Shown: positions 31,126 through 42,514, counted from the first letter of the stretch. The stretch: DNA of 64,000 nucleotides from Bedellia somnulentella (GCA_963576735.1 OY755175.1:19236401-19300400), one strand, 5' to 3'. Notes: generated by a model not told the origin, from the sequence alone. Program-made: numbers and translations.

Positions 31126-34068
31126 ATGGCTAACAATTTTGAATTGGATAGAGTTTTAGATGAACTACAATCATCAAATGCTTTAGTATGTGGCCCCGAA
31201 GAATGTATGAAATATATCAAGGACTCAAAAGATGTTACAATACTGTCTCAAAACATAAGAAGCATTAGGAAAAATTTTGATTCATTTACCTTATTTCTTA
31301 ATTCACTTAATTTTCATCCAGATTTCATAATATTGTCGGAGTGTTGGTTGGGAATCAATAATGATTATTTACCAACATTGGATGGTTACAGTTATACCAC
31401 TACGTGTAACCATTGCAATCAGAGTGATGGTGTAGTTTTATATTATAAAGATAGCATAAACTGTGTAACTACTCAATTTGAGTTATGTGATGCTAGTTGT
31501 CTGATAACAACCATCAATGATTCGATGGTAATAGTCTCCGTATATCGCTCACCATCTTTTAGAAATGTCACTAATTTCTTAAATTCCTTGGATACTTTAT
31601 TGAAGACTATTACATCCTACAGTAATATCATATTAATGGGTGATATCAACATTGATATCCTGAATGTTGACAATACAGACTCGTCCTTGTATGTGGAAAT
31701 ACTGGCCGCGCATGGGTTGCTTCCTTCTCATATAATCCCTACGAGATTACTGACTTGTCTGGATCATTCTTTTGTTAAGTCAAAGTTTGCAAACACCACC
31801 TTGGTAGTAAATAACTCGGTTACCGATCATGAAGCTGTTCTCCTTTGTCTGAACACATTCCCAATTCACAGTAAACCGGAGAGAAACATCATAAAACTTG
31901 ATTATGACAAGATTTCGACTGAATTATCTGTAACTGATTTTACGAGTGTCTTTGACTCTAATGATGTCAATACTGCTGTTAGTACAATGGTAAATATTGT
32001 ACACGGTATCATTGTAAAAAACTCTGTAAAAATATCAATATCCCATTCTAAGTTGATTATAAAGCCCTGGATCACGCCGGGACTTTTGCGGTGTGTTAGA
32101 AACAGGGACCAAATGAACTATAATCTAAAAAAAGATCCTGAGAATCAAGTTTTGAAAACAACTTACCGTAGATATAGGAATTTTTGTAATTCTCTCCTTA
32201 AAAATGTAAAAAACTTGTATTATGGTAATAAGTTAGAGAAAGCCAAACGCAAGGGTGCTAAGGAGACTTGGAAAGTCGTCAGTGAGATTGCGTTCACAAA
32301 ACAAAATAAATCACACAATGGTGAACTTCTTGAAATAAGTGCGGATCCTTCTGCTTCTGTAAACATTGTAAATAATCATTTTGTAAACGTGGGTAAAAAT
32401 CTGGCTCAAAATATAAGAAACAAAAGACCGTCACTTAATAATTCTACCCATAGCACAAAATTGAATCATACACAACTGAATTCACTTGTGTTTCTAGAAA
32501 CGGATGTTGATGAGGTTGCATGTTTGATCAAACTATTGAAGAACTCATCTTATGAGTCCGATATTATTCCTTCAAAAATACTCAAAGATAATATTATTGT
32601 TTTTTCGCCTCTTTTAACCCACATTATCAACCTATCCTTAAGAAGCGGCTGTTTCCCTAGTTTATTCAAAAACTCTACTATTGTACCGATACACAAATCA
32701 GGAGACAAAAATGAAATTAATAACTATCGCCCCATATCTATCCTACCGTCGATGTCAAAATTATTAGAAAAGGTCATCAATATAAGACTTTTGAATTATC
32801 TGGAAACATTCAATTTGCTCTCCAAAAGCCAATATGGTTTTAGACGGCTAAGATCTACAGAAGATACAGTATCGGAACTAATAGAATGTATAACAAATGG
32901 TATCAACTCCGGAAAATTTAATTTAGCAATATTTCTAGACCTTGCTAAGGCATTTGATACTGTATCGATTCCAATACTTCTAGATAAGCTATCAAAGTTG
33001 GGAATCCGAGGTTTACAGCTGCAACTTTTTGAAAGTTATTTGTCCCAAAGAAAGCAGAAAACCAGAATTGGTAGCTTTCTGAGTGATGAGGATAGTGTCT
33101 TATTTGGTGTGCCCCAGGGTAGTGTGCTGGGCCCAACGCTCTTCCTCATTTATATTAATGATCTTTGTGACATTGATAACATCAATGCCAAAATATTCGC
33201 ATTTGCGGATGATACTGCTTTGGTTTTTCAAGGAGATAGTTGGTGTGAAACCTTTGCAAAAGCCCAATTAGGGTATAATAGAGTCTGTCATTGGCTCCAG
33301 CTTAATTTGCTTAGTCTCAATAGCTCAAAAACGAAGTTAATGACATTCACTATAAATAAATCCGATCAACCACCCCCCGAATTTACTGTTCTTTCCCACA
33401 ATGACTGTCTTAAATTAGATAACCCTCATTTGTCTTGCAGTTGTCCTTGCTTGGAAAGGGTTCAAACAATAAAGTATTTGGGACTGTTGTTGGATAATCG
33501 GCTAACTTTTAAAAACCATGTTAGTGCCCTTACATCTAGGATAAGAAAACTTTTAGCTGTTTTTTATAACATTCGCAATGTGGTCGATCAAAATATTTTG
33601 AGATCAGTTTACTTTGCGTTATGCCAGTCACTTTTGGTTTACTGTATTAGTGTATGGGGTGGGGTTCAAAAAACCGTGCTACTACCACTTGAAAGGGCTC
33701 AGCGAGCAATACTCAAAGTGTGTCTCTTCCTGCCTCGATACCATCCAACACAGGCACTCTATGAACGTACACAAGTGCTCACAGTTAGAAAACTGTTTAT
33801 TTATAGACTTATGCTTAGACAAATCCTAATTGCCCCTCCACAAACTTACGATCCATCACGTCGCAATAGTTACAATGTTTATAGAAGTAAATATATTTAC
33901 AAAACGAGTTTTTCGCGGAGATTTCCAGGTTTCCTTGGTGGATATATATATAATAAATTAAATAGATCTTGCCATATTCATGCGCTTGGGAAAATAGAAT
34001 TTAAGGAATGTATACAAAAGTACCTACTAAATCTGACATACCTTGATACAGAGACACTTTTAGAATAA
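31126..34068 (+). CDS. LINE ORF2: AP-like endonuclease and reverse transcriptase
   Basis: 980 uninterrupted codons. Endonuclease (about residues 38-275): SQNIRSIRKNF, the metal-binding Glu in IILSECWLG, VSVYRSPS, GDINIDILN near residue 172 and TDHEAVLLC. RT (about 500-780): TIVPIHKSGDKNEINNYRPI, SQYGFRRLRSTEDTV, AIFLDLAKAFDTVSI, GVPQGSVLGPTLFLIYINDL and the FADDT active site near residue 694, then SSKTKLMTF and IKYLGLLLD. A C-terminal segment typical of the jockey/CR1 group follows. No RNase H. The enzyme nicks target DNA and reverse-transcribes the LINE RNA there. No missing catalytic residue was noticed. Confidence 0.93.
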   Translation: MANNFELDRVLDELQSSNALVCGPEECMKYIKDSKDVTILSQNIRSIRKNFDSFTLFLNSLNFHPDFIILSECWLGINNDYLPTLDGYSYTTTCNHCNQSDGVVLYYKDSINCVTTQFELCDASCLITTINDSMVIVSVYRSPSFRNVTNFLNSLDTLLKTITSYSNIILMGDINIDILNVDNTDSSLYVEILAAHGLLPSHIIPTRLLTCLDHSFVKSKFANTTLVVNNSVTDHEAVLLCLNTFPIHSKPERNIIKLDYDKISTELSVTDFTSVFDSNDVNTAVSTMVNIVHGIIVKNSVKISISHSKLIIKPWITPGLLRCVRNRDQMNYNLKKDPENQVLKTTYRRYRNFCNSLLKNVKNLYYGNKLEKAKRKGAKETWKVVSEIAFTKQNKSHNGELLEISADPSASVNIVNNHFVNVGKNLAQNIRNKRPSLNNSTHSTKLNHTQLNSLVFLETDVDEVACLIKLLKNSSYESDIIPSKILKDNIIVFSPLLTHIINLSLRSGCFPSLFKNSTIVPIHKSGDKNEINNYRPISILPSMSKLLEKVINIRLLNYLETFNLLSKSQYGFRRLRSTEDTVSELIECITNGINSGKFNLAIFLDLAKAFDTVSIPILLDKLSKLGIRGLQLQLFESYLSQRKQKTRIGSFLSDEDSVLFGVPQGSVLGPTLFLIYINDLCDIDNINAKIFAFADDTALVFQGDSWCETFAKAQLGYNRVCHWLQLNLLSLNSSKTKLMTFTINKSDQPPPEFTVLSHNDCLKLDNPHLSCSCPCLERVQTIKYLGLLLDNRLTFKNHVSALTSRIRKLLAVFYNIRNVVDQNILRSVYFALCQSLLVYCISVWGGVQKTVLLPLERAQRAILKVCLFLPRYHPTQALYERTQVLTVRKLFIYRLMLRQILIAPPQTYDPSRRNSYNVYRSKYIYKTSFSRRFPGFLGGYIYNKLNRSCHIHALGKIEFKECIQKYLLNLTYLDTETLLE

Positions 34069-34774
34069 AAAATTCGTAAAATGTGTTCGTTTTGTTTTTT
34101 TTTTTTTTTTAAATTAATATTATTATTGTTATTCAATTATTATTTAAAATAATGATAATAGTCTATTTGTTTTTGTGGGTCTCAAAACTTTTATCAATAT
34201 GGATTTAATTTATATTTATTCTTTTCTTTAATTATTCCTTGTCATTTTAATTATCTCACTCAATTTTTATGTTTAATTTTATTGTAAATTAGGTTAGTCT
34301 TATCTTATAAAAATTACAAATATTTTAATCAATGGCAAACAAAATTGTAAAATAATATTTAATGATGTAAATACCTATGCATATGTTTATTGTTGGCATC
34401 CTAGCACAGGCCACTGGCTTAGTAGGATGCTATTGAACTCTCAATTGTGCAACTACAGAGTTAAACATATAACTATGGTTATAAATGCGATAAAACAAAA
34501 TTAATTTGTAATATGTTATCATGTATTATAAGTGGAAATAAAGTATTTTATTATTTATTATTTATTATATATATCTCAGTAATTGGTTTATATTTAGGAA
34601 GGTCTAGGTCCCTACGCAAGTCACGATGTAATGCAATTAATATTTTTTTTATTTAATTTGCATGAGATACAAAAATAAAATGAAGCTATACATTCACGTA
34701 GCGCTATTTGTTTTTGGATTGTTTAAGCTAGCACGTAGATGGATTACAACTAGAAAATACTACTTTTTTATAGG

Positions 34775-35001
34775 ACATACTCACGGCCATAAATCCCAAA
34801 AAGGGGTAGCAATAACTTCATAGCTAAAAGCCCTTAGCCACATTTGAAGATAGGGGAGAAGATGGTAGAAATTAAGTATCGTTGGTGATGGGTCTCCAAC
34901 CCCATTGCCCCAATACGAAAAAACCCCATACCCTTAGTGGCCTCTTACGACATCCGTGGGTAAAAAGGGGTAGTAACATTCTAAACCGGCACTACACAGC
35001 A
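34775..35001 (-). repeat. Rep-240 copy
   Basis: Near-complete minus copy from acatactcacggccataaat to ccggcactacacagca; the middle is diverged. Confidence 0.83.
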
Positions 35002-35471
35002 TTTTTTATACCACACTATTCTAATGTGTAATGTCAGAAACTATAGTTTCCAACTTTACACATTTGCCTGTCATTCTTCGCTCTTTGTCTCTGCGACTAT
35101 TTATGAGTTTCACCGTCCTTGACAGACGAGCCGCAATAGCTTTCTGATATTATCGCGAAACAACATTGAGTTAATAAATCTTTCGCCATGTTTATTTATG
35201 ACTAAAACTTTGGTTTTATTTCGCGTACTTCGCGAGAGAAAGGGATCTTCTACCGAAGTTTCAGACCTACTGACACTCACTTTGTAAACGAACTGTCTAG
35301 GCTGATTAATTACTTCATTCGTTTTATTAATTCTAGGAAAATAAAAAGTCTAATTATCTTATTTAGTTCGGTTCTTTGAAATTCCACTTGTAAATTTTAT
35401 TTGTTTAAGTCGATTGTTTTAAAGTATTGGTCCTAAGAAATAAATCGTTTACGTAATATTGTTTCACCAAA
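35002..35471. other. No gene seen
   Basis: Unassigned DNA, no convincing ORF. Confidence 0.45.
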
Positions 35472-35880
35472 TACATACATACATACATACATACATATAC
35501 TCACGGCTATAAATCCCTTGAAGGGGTAGCCAGAGCTAAGGAGTTAAAACTTCCTCAGCCACTTTTGGAAGTTGCTTGGGGAAAAGATGGTGAAATAAAG
35601 GTTGTTGGTGAGTGAACCGCATCGCCCAAAAATCCCTTAAAAGCCCCAATACTGTTAGTCGCCTCTTACGTACACCCACCGGAAGAAATGGGGTAGAGCT
35701 ATTCTAAGCCGACACTACATAGGACATGCCGACATTACACTTTTTTTGGATTGGAAACAAAGGCTGTTGATGGTGGGTCTCCGTATCACCCAGAAAATTC
35801 CAAATAATATTCCAAGTTGCCCCTTACGACACCCTTCAGAAGAAATATGTTAGTGATATTCTAAGCTGACACTACACAGC
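35472..35880 (-). repeat. Two adjacent Rep-240 copies
   Basis: 35472-35722 is full length with a long (ATAC)n tail. 35723-35880 is a second, 3'-truncated copy in the same orientation (gtgggtctccgtatcaccca to gctgacactacacagc). The pair looks like insertion next to an older copy. Confidence 0.85.
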
Positions 35881-35904
35881 TAATTTATTTATTTATATTA
35901 AGAT

Positions 35905-36150
35905 TTCAGCCGTGGCCCAGTGGATAGCTGACAAGATTCGCGTTCCGGAGGTTGCGGGTTCGATCCCCGCTGAGAGGGATATTTATGTGATGAGCATAAA
36001 TGATTGTTATATGTGTATATATAATATGAAATATATCGTTAAGTTAGTATCCTATAATACAAGTCTTACTTAGTTTAGGGCTAACTTAATCTGTGTATAA
36101 TAAGTCCGTACATATTTATTTATGAATAAATATTATTATTTCTATCCATA
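35905..36150 (+). repeat. tRNA-derived SINE with clear A and B boxes
   Basis: Starts ttcagccgtggcccagtgga (A box TGGCCCAGTGG) and has a B box GGTTCGATCC in gcgggttcgatccccgctga. It continues through a non-tRNA body (aagttagtatcctataatac) to aataaatattattattt. The acceptor stem does not close and the body extends beyond the tRNA part, so it is a SINE, not a tRNA gene. Confidence 0.82.
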
Positions 36151-36295
36151 TTCAAAATTGACGGAGCAAATAATAGTTGGCTGTAGACCTAACCACGCAA
36201 AGTGTCGAGAGACTGGAGCCACACAAAATAAACCCTAATATTTAAAAATAAAGAAATATGTTCGCATATTCTAAACCAACCTTCAAACCCGAGCC

Positions 36296-36563
36296 TTAGC
36301 CATCCCTTTTAGCAATAATGAACGCCAATATACCCTTTTGACACAGAGCCGTATTAGAGGCAGACAAATCCATGTATTTCGAAGGAACTCCGCACTGAAT
36401 TTGGGAAAGGCGATGTGGCAATAACTTGAGTAAATGAGGGGGGGGTGGGACCATAACGAGCGTCCCCTTCGACTGGAGTAATGGAAGTGACAAGGGTTCT
36501 AGGAATGATGGAATTCAACGGGCCTTTATGATTCTCGGAATAGGACACTTCTCTGTGCTTCAA
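36296..36563. other. Gene-like fragment of unknown kind
   Basis: Less AT-rich than its surroundings and with overlapping open frames on both strands. On the plus strand, near 36390-36560, gapped frames give a plausible VMEVTRVLGMMEFNGPL segment; on the minus strand two 65-69-codon ORFs overlap. A G8 run at 36441 may be an error-prone spot. I cannot say which strand, if either, was coding. Confidence 0.2.
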
Positions 36564-38000
36564 TATTCAGTCTTTAGGCTATGTTATTACGTTCGTGCCG
36601 GTGTGGAACGAAATTTTGAATGTAGATTTTTGTAGAAAATTATAAATGGTTGTTTTTTTATATGTATGTCTATACAATCTTTTTGGAATCGAATGGTAAA
36701 ATCTAGAAATAGTGTTTTTATAATAATATTATATTATCATTTATGAATACAGAAACCTTAATTTTTATCAAACAATGTCTGTCTGTACGTTCGCAACTTG
36801 CGTTTAAATCACTGGATGGTTACTGATGAAATTTGGCAAGAGCAATATAAGCTGTTTACCAGATTAATATGTTGATTAAAACTTGTCCCGGATTTCATAA
36901 AGATTTCTACAGAAGCGTCTTTCTTTACTAACTCTACACGCACGTAGCCGTGGTCGGCAAGCTAGTCTTCTATAAATTGGTTTATGCCACGAGCTTCTTC
37001 CATTAAAAAAAACATGAAAAGTAATCATAAAGTGGAAACGCCCATACAAATATACCTCGATCCATTAGTACCTGTGTATTTGATCTAAATTGCTTTCTTA
37101 TTTCGCCCTTCTTAGATCCCCTTTTACGTAGTCAGGTGAAGATTTTCAACTTTGTTTGCCTTATTTATTCAAACAGAATATTTAATAAATACTTTTCATT
37201 GTAACTCAATTACAAAAAGCATATATGTTCGCGAAACCATAACAAAAGCCCAAACGAAACGAGATTAATCGTCTTTTCGGCAGTCAAATTGTTTTCTGGT
37301 GTTCAACTGTATATCTGAGTGCAATTTCAGAGAGCTCCCGAGGGAACGAATAAACGGCTTCCATTGTCTGTCCTTGCCTATTTTAACAAGCACAATACTA
37401 TTGTTGTAATGTCAAATAATACTTAAATTGTGGCCACGATCTTGTGCTCTTTATACTCTTGGGTTTTTCACTGTATTTATTCCACGTTTATAAGATGGGG
37501 ATTTTTTTGTTGCTTATGTTTATTCAGTTTTTGTGTATGCTTTTAGAATGGCATTTTGGGAGAACAAAAGAAAAGTTTTACTTCCGTCTTTGTATGGATT
37601 TAGGGGGTACGTGAAATAGATCTTTATAAATTGGGTATAATTCTTTTTTTTATTACAATTAATATGAAAATAAACATCAACTCTCTTTGGATCTATTCCA
37701 TAACTGCATAGCTCACATTAAAAGCGATCATTTGCAAAAGACTTTTTTAAATTTTAGTATTTCAAATTAGCGGTTGCTGTTGCCGAATATTGGTTTGTCA
37801 CATTATTTGTTACGGTGCATTTTTCTTGCTGTTGTTTTATTAATTAGTTAAGTTCCTTTTTTAGCTAAGCCTTCTGCTTCTCTGTTGTTTTCGGTGTTCT
37901 TTATTTTTATGCATATGTGGGAGCTTGTTATTGGCCTATTTCTGCCTATGTAATAATTTAATATTGTAAATTTAGCTGTAAGCCCCCCAAAGGTAAAAAA
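36564..38000. other. No gene seen
   Basis: Unassigned AT-rich DNA without a supported ORF, RNA gene or repeat. Confidence 0.45.
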
Positions 38001-38004
38001 ATAA

Positions 38005-38245
38005 AATAAAAGTGGACCTGGGCCGAACATGTCTGTGAAACACACCCGGTAAAATGGCCTAAAACAGCAACTGAATGGGTGCCTACAGATGGACATCGGC
38101 GCAGGGGAAGGCCCAGGAGGAGATGGAGGGACAACCTAGACAAGTTCGATCCAGGGTGGTCTGTACAGCTTCGGACAGGGATGTGTGGGCACAACATTGT
38201 GAAGCCTTTGTTAATCAGTGTGAAATAATATAGGCTATAATAAAA
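38005..38245 (+). pseudogene. 5'-truncated LINE ORF2 C-terminus (second RTE-like family)
   Basis: The plus strand codes KWTWAEHVCETHPVKWPKTA, then WVPTDGHRRRGRPRRRWRDN and LDKFDPGWSVQLRTGMCGHN before a stop. The GRPRRRW basic motif before the C-terminus is typical of lepidopteran endonuclease/RT LINEs. It is a different family from LINE-R. A-rich sequence with taaaataaa lies on both sides, so the target duplication cannot be resolved. Confidence 0.8.
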
Positions 38246-38631
38246 TAAAAAAAACTCGATCTCACTAAACTCCAATCCGCTTATTGAATCTTTACAATAG
38301 CACTGAAATTTCAAGTACTTAAATGTTTACCGATAAAATTAACTTTTCCCGTAGTGTGAAGGCAAATAGGCACGACTGCAGCTGATACGGCCATACAGCC
38401 AGGTAAGGTCGTAAAGGAGGTATTCGATAGAAGTTAATGTTGCTGGTCGTTCTATAAAACGTTTAGTAAAATAGAATGAGAGTGGGTATAAAAGAAATGG
38501 TGTTATTTTGGCGATCGGTAATGTAATCTTTTTTGTGTATCACAAATATGAGTTAAGGTGTTTTTTGCTTAGAATCACAACAGTCAACAAATACAGTCAT
38601 AAATTCATAACTGACAATATAAATAAAACTC

Positions 38632-38918
38632 ATATTCATTATGTGCTGTGTAGAGTCGGCTTAGAAGTGCTGTGTAGTGTCGGCTTAGAATATCACTACC
38701 CCATTTCTTCCGATGGGTGTACGTAAGAGGCGACTAACGGTATTGGGGCTTTTTGGGCGATGCGGTTGGAGACCCATCACCAACAACCTTTATATTACCA
38801 ACTTTTCCCCTCGCAACTTCCAAAAGTGGCTGAGGCATTTTTAATTCCTTAGCTCTGGCTACCCCTTCTAGGGATTTATAGCCGTGAGTATATGTATGTA
38901 TGTATGTATATTCATTAT
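38632..38918 (+). mobile_element. Rep-240 insertion with 11-bp target duplication
   Basis: Body 38643-38907 between atattcattat at 38632-38642 and 38908-38918. The head motif (gctgtgtag.gtcggcttagaa) is present twice in tandem (38644 and 38669). Confidence 0.9.
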
Positions 38919-39380
38919 TTAGTGCGGGCTTAGAATAGCATTAACATATGTCTTTGTTGGGACTACCGTTCTGGGGCATTTCTGATGCAGAGGATCTCCC
39001 TAGCTGTTCAGCGGGGTAACGCTGCCAGCGTAATGGGGACCTTTGGCTCGGATAAGTCTCGGAGCGGTTTGTTTAATTGACCTTTTTTTGATTAATTTTA
39101 TTGTTTAATTAATTTTTAGTTTTAAGTTAGCTGTAAGGTGCTTCTGTCTAATGTTATATGATATGTATTTGAATAAATAATAAATTTTTACCTAAATACA
39201 AAAAAAAAAACATATGTCTTCCTGTAGGTGTCGTGTGAGGGAGGTGACAAGTTGTGGCTCTTTAGTTGTTTGTTGGGCGATTTGGCTAGAGACCCATTAT
39301 CAAGAAATTATATGTTTTATAATTGTTACCACACTCAACTTTCGCAAGTGGAATTTCTAATACTGAAGCTTTGCTTTTGC
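38919..39380 (+). repeat. Older Rep-240 copy split by a LINE end
   Basis: Head part 38919-38954 (gtgcgggcttagaatagc) and body part 39211-39380 (gggcgatttggctagagacc, cactcaactttcgcaagtgg) were separated by the insertion at 38955-39210. Confidence 0.82.
38945..39220 (+). mobile_element. 5'-truncated LINE 3' end with poly(A) and target duplication
   Basis: Inserted segment 38955-39210 (ttgttgggactaccgttctg, gaggatctccctagc, taatggggacctttggctcg) ends in an A10 run and is flanked by catatgtctt at 38945-38954 and 39211-39220. Poly(A) plus a 10-bp direct repeat are hallmarks of LINE insertion. No coding part remains; the clade is uncertain. Confidence 0.88.
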
Positions 39381-39627
39381 TGTGTAGTGTCGGCTTAGAA
39401 TAACACTACCCTATTTCTGCCGGTGGGTGTACGTAAGAGGCGACTAACGGTGTTGGAGCTTTTAAGGGATTTTTGGGCGATGCGGTTGGAGACCCATCAC
39501 CAACAACCTTTATTTTGCCATCTTTTCCCCACTCAACTTTCCAAAAGTGGCTTAGGAACTTCTAGTTCCTTAGCTCTGGCTACCCCTTCTTGGGATTTAT
39601 AGCCGTGAGTATATGTATGTATGTATG
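39378..39627 (+). repeat. Rep-240 full-length copy
   Basis: Complete, from tgctgtgtagtgtcggctta to gccgtgagtatatgtatgta. Possible imperfect flanking duplication gaagctttgc / gaagcattgg. Confidence 0.88.
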
Positions 39628-40596
39628 AAGCATTGGCTACTTTTTTTCCTTTTTTTCACACAATATATTCGTAAAAATAGTGAAGCTCTAAAGTTCTTTT
39701 ACCTTTTGCAAATGGGGTGACGTGAGTAAAGCAAAGTGTATGACGTGCGAATAGCTAGAGGTTGCAGCAGTAAGCGAGGTGCCTCGTAAACCTGGTTTAT
39801 TACAACCGAAACTACAAAATGGTCTTTGCAGCTATAGGAATTACCTGAAATTGTTTGTTTAGGGTTTTTTACTTAATATGAGATTATTGAGGCGTTCCAA
39901 GTACGGCTAAGATTAATAATTGTCTTTTAATTTGTGAATTAGTTTCCTAATATGGGTATGGTGTTTTGTTCAAGGACTTTTTGTTTTCTATTTGAATAGA
40001 ATATCATTACCATGATGTTAATTAAAAAGTTTCATCAACGAAACACCACTGTTTGCTGAAGAATAATCTTTTCAGACTTCACTGGGGACATATCTCAGTG
40101 AGGGTCTCAAACTACCCTGAATATGATTTTGTCATCATCATCTCCATTTTCATGTGATCAAGCTGGCAATATCGTTCAAAAATAAGTTATATCTTTCAAA
40201 TTAGTAGTATAATAGAGTTCACTAGAGTTTACCCGGAAATCGAATCCGAAACCTCGACCTTCTTCGTAGTGTAATCCGACCGTTCAACCTCAGAGGCAGT
40301 TAGACCACGCAGTTTACGTCATGAGAAACACATAATTTAACAGGTTGAATGTAACAGGTTAAACATGATGTAATTTGTTACTTGAAACCTCGGGTCAATG
40401 CAATGGGGAAATTGAACACCGGATGTCCAAAAAGTCACGAAGACGTAATAACACCTCAGTTACCCCTTTGGGAATACACGACGGGAAGAAATTGAAATAA
40501 GTTCTATGTAAAATTTAGAACCTTGTATTACATTCATCGAACTATCTGGTAAAATAATTAAAACTAATTAACGTCTTGAAATCAATTCACCGGCGT
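39628..40596. other. Mostly unassigned; SINE head at 40235-40300
   Basis: No gene. A tRNA-like SINE head on the minus strand near 40300-40235 reads TAACTGCCTCTGAGGTTGAA, CGGTCGGATTAC and a B-box-like GGATTCGATTTCCGG, followed by AT-rich DNA. Confidence 0.5.
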
Positions 40597-41386
40597 TTAA
40601 AACCCTGTCACTCGCAAAACATATAATTTACGCCAGCGGCGGTGGTCATAGATGTTATGACTTTTTTGCGTCAAAATATTGATAGATTGCAAGTTTGTTA
40701 TTTTACTCGATTTCTCGATACACTTTAACGTATGGTGTTCAAAGTACCCATCTTTTGCTTTGACAGTTTTTACATTGTAGAAAGCAGGCATATCACTACT
40801 TTCTATGCATATTTTGCCGCTCTGTCAGTATCCTCAAAAATTCTAATTTGATCTTATCATTATCATTTACATTAAATGAGCCCATTTCGTATTGGCCAAT
40901 GTTGAAAATGGCTGTATCAGTGTAAATTGAAATAACAATTTTAATATTTGTTTCTTTCCATTCAGTCTGAAATATACCCGGCAGATGCTTCGACATTTTT
41001 CGAATCAGTCGCGTCGGCAGTAAAGTTAGCCTGAGCACGACAAAACTCAGTATGTTTTGAATTGTAAATCTCCGAAATTAGTTTGAAGAAAAGGCGCATC
41101 GGGGATAGAAAGTTTCGCCTTCATCTAGGCTGTTCCATTTTAAAAGTAGGCAGCAGATTGGACGTCAACGTTTTTCTTTTTTCTGTTTCGCGACTGACAC
41201 AAAGCACTCACATCTTTCGATGAAAACTTTTCTCATCTGCATGCGGGCTTCAGTAGGTCGCGTAAAGGAAAACTTTAGCTGGATGCAAACAAGAATGATC
41301 ATTGGGGGAAATATCATGAGAAATATATTCTCGGCTCTATTCCGAACAATGCTCATAAATTTTACGCGTTCCGTTTTGGGTAACAA
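40597..41386 (-). other. Cluster of gene-like minus-strand ORFs, possible pseudogene
   Basis: Three open minus frames lie head to tail: 41386-41165 (73 codons, with a hydrophobic stretch FLMIFPPMIILVCIQL, then MRKVFIERCECFVSV), 41038-40796 (80 codons, with VISIYTDTAIFNIGQY) and 40791-40597 (64 codons, LQSINILTQKSHNIYDHRRW). Composition and density suggest a decayed coding gene with frameshifts or introns. The TM-then-FIERCECF stretch faintly recalls insect adenylate cyclases, but the later parts do not, so I assign no family. Confidence 0.28.
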
Positions 41387-41667
41387 TGTATTTTTTATGT
41401 GTTTTCATCGGATTCTAATATCGTTGACTATCTCCATCTTTTTGGAAGTGTGAGAACAAATTTGATTTCATCTTTCGAGGTTATCTTACTTTTGAATAAT
41501 GAATTCACAATATTTTTAGTCAATGCATTACCTTTTTCTTCTAATTATTGATGTTTTGGTTTTATCACCGTTTTTTGTTAAATCAACGTACATATAACGT
41601 GCTTACAATATAAAATACATGCATCCAAACTCACAATTTTAATTTGTTAGATTAAACCCTGTCTGGA

Positions 41668-41883
41668 AGGATATTGTAGGCTTGAATCATCTGATTATCA
41701 GAAAATTAAGATGATTCCGGGCGTCTCGGAGAGCACGTTAAGCCGTCGGTCCCGGCTACTATTACGGTGGTAGTCGTTAGTCTGCCAACCCACAATAGGC
41801 CAGCGTGGTGGACTAAGACCAAATCGCCCTATATAAGTAGGCTCGAGCCCCTTGGTGGGTACATATATGGGCTGTGAGGAATT
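41668..41883 (+). repeat. SINE body ending gggctgtgaggaatta, copy 2
   Basis: Same family and orientation as 29093-29327 (ttgtaggcttgaatcatctg, gccgtcggtcccggctacta, ggctcgagccccttggtggg). Confidence 0.8.
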
Positions 41884-42186
41884 ACTTATCAAAGATTAAA
41901 AATAAGAATAATTATTATTCTTATTTGACGGGAAAAGATAGCATGGCGCTTAATATTAAGATGCATGGCTTAGACAAGCGTCGTCGTGCCATCTTTTCCC
42001 GTCCGTTCAAACGGAGGTAAAACGAAGTATAGTAATAACACATGTTCTGATGTTTGCTTATGTGAACAGTTCGATTTGGAAGATTATATTGTAAAGAAAT
42101 ATAATAAAGGTAAAGCAGGTAGGCAAAGATTATCGCCACTTCTGTTTGATCCTCGCAAACCTTGCACGCTTCTTATATATTATACT

Positions 42187-42425
42187 AGCTGACCCGACAG
42201 ACTTCGTACTGTCAAACTTGCTTATGACAAAGCTTAAGGCGTTTTTTTAATTAATTTAATAAAACCTCAAAAATTGTAGCCTATGTGTTATTCTGATGTA
42301 TAAGCTATATTGTGGCAAAGTTTCATTTAAATCCATTCAGTAGTTTTTACGTGAAAGAGTAACAAACATCCATACATCCATACATCCATACTTACAAACT
42401 TTCGCCTTTATAATATTAATAGGAT
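42187..42425 (+). repeat. Lepidoptera-type dispersed repeat (actagctgacccg...)
   Basis: Begins actagctgacccgacagact, contains gtttcatttaaatccattca, gtagtttttacgtgaaagag and tccatacttacaaactttcg, and ends cctttataatattaatagga. I know this layout as a widespread lepidopteran repeat but cannot say whether it is a LINE end or a Helitron derivative. Confidence 0.65.
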
Positions 42426-42514
42426 TTATCAGACGTTTGCATTTTTGAGCCAATTATCAATTTGATCTATATCTGTTCCAAGTAATCGTCCCCTACCGAT
42501 AAATGTATGATATT

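Larger units (their letters stand above)
29350..34570 (+). mobile_element. jockey/CR1-type LINE with two open ORFs
   Basis: A non-LTR retrotransposon: ORF1 (29865-30839), a 286-bp AT-rich spacer, ORF2 with endonuclease and RT (31126-34068), and an AT-rich 3' UTR ending in aataaagtattttattattt repeats. The 5' boundary is uncertain; the 29350 start is the end of the preceding SINE. No target duplication could be defined because of the simple-sequence 3' tail. Both ORFs lack stops, so this is a young copy and possibly a source element. Confidence 0.85.

Noticed and set aside
32945..33829. Small ORFs overlapping LINE ORF2
   Set aside because: Other-frame shadows of the RT coding region.
35472..35515. 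(TATG)n / (ATAC)n runs as telomeric or independent microsatellites
   Set aside because: Each run is attached to the 3' end of Rep-240 or LINE-R and lies inside target duplications where those can be seen, so it is the element's tail.
35910..35980. tRNA gene on the plus strand
   Set aside because: A and B boxes are good but the acceptor arm does not close and the sequence continues into a repetitive SINE body. The same holds for 54220-54300, 28985-29075 and 45598-45680.
41220..41453. 77-codon plus-strand ORF
   Set aside because: It is the antisense shadow of the minus-strand ORF at 41165-41386, which has the more gene-like composition.
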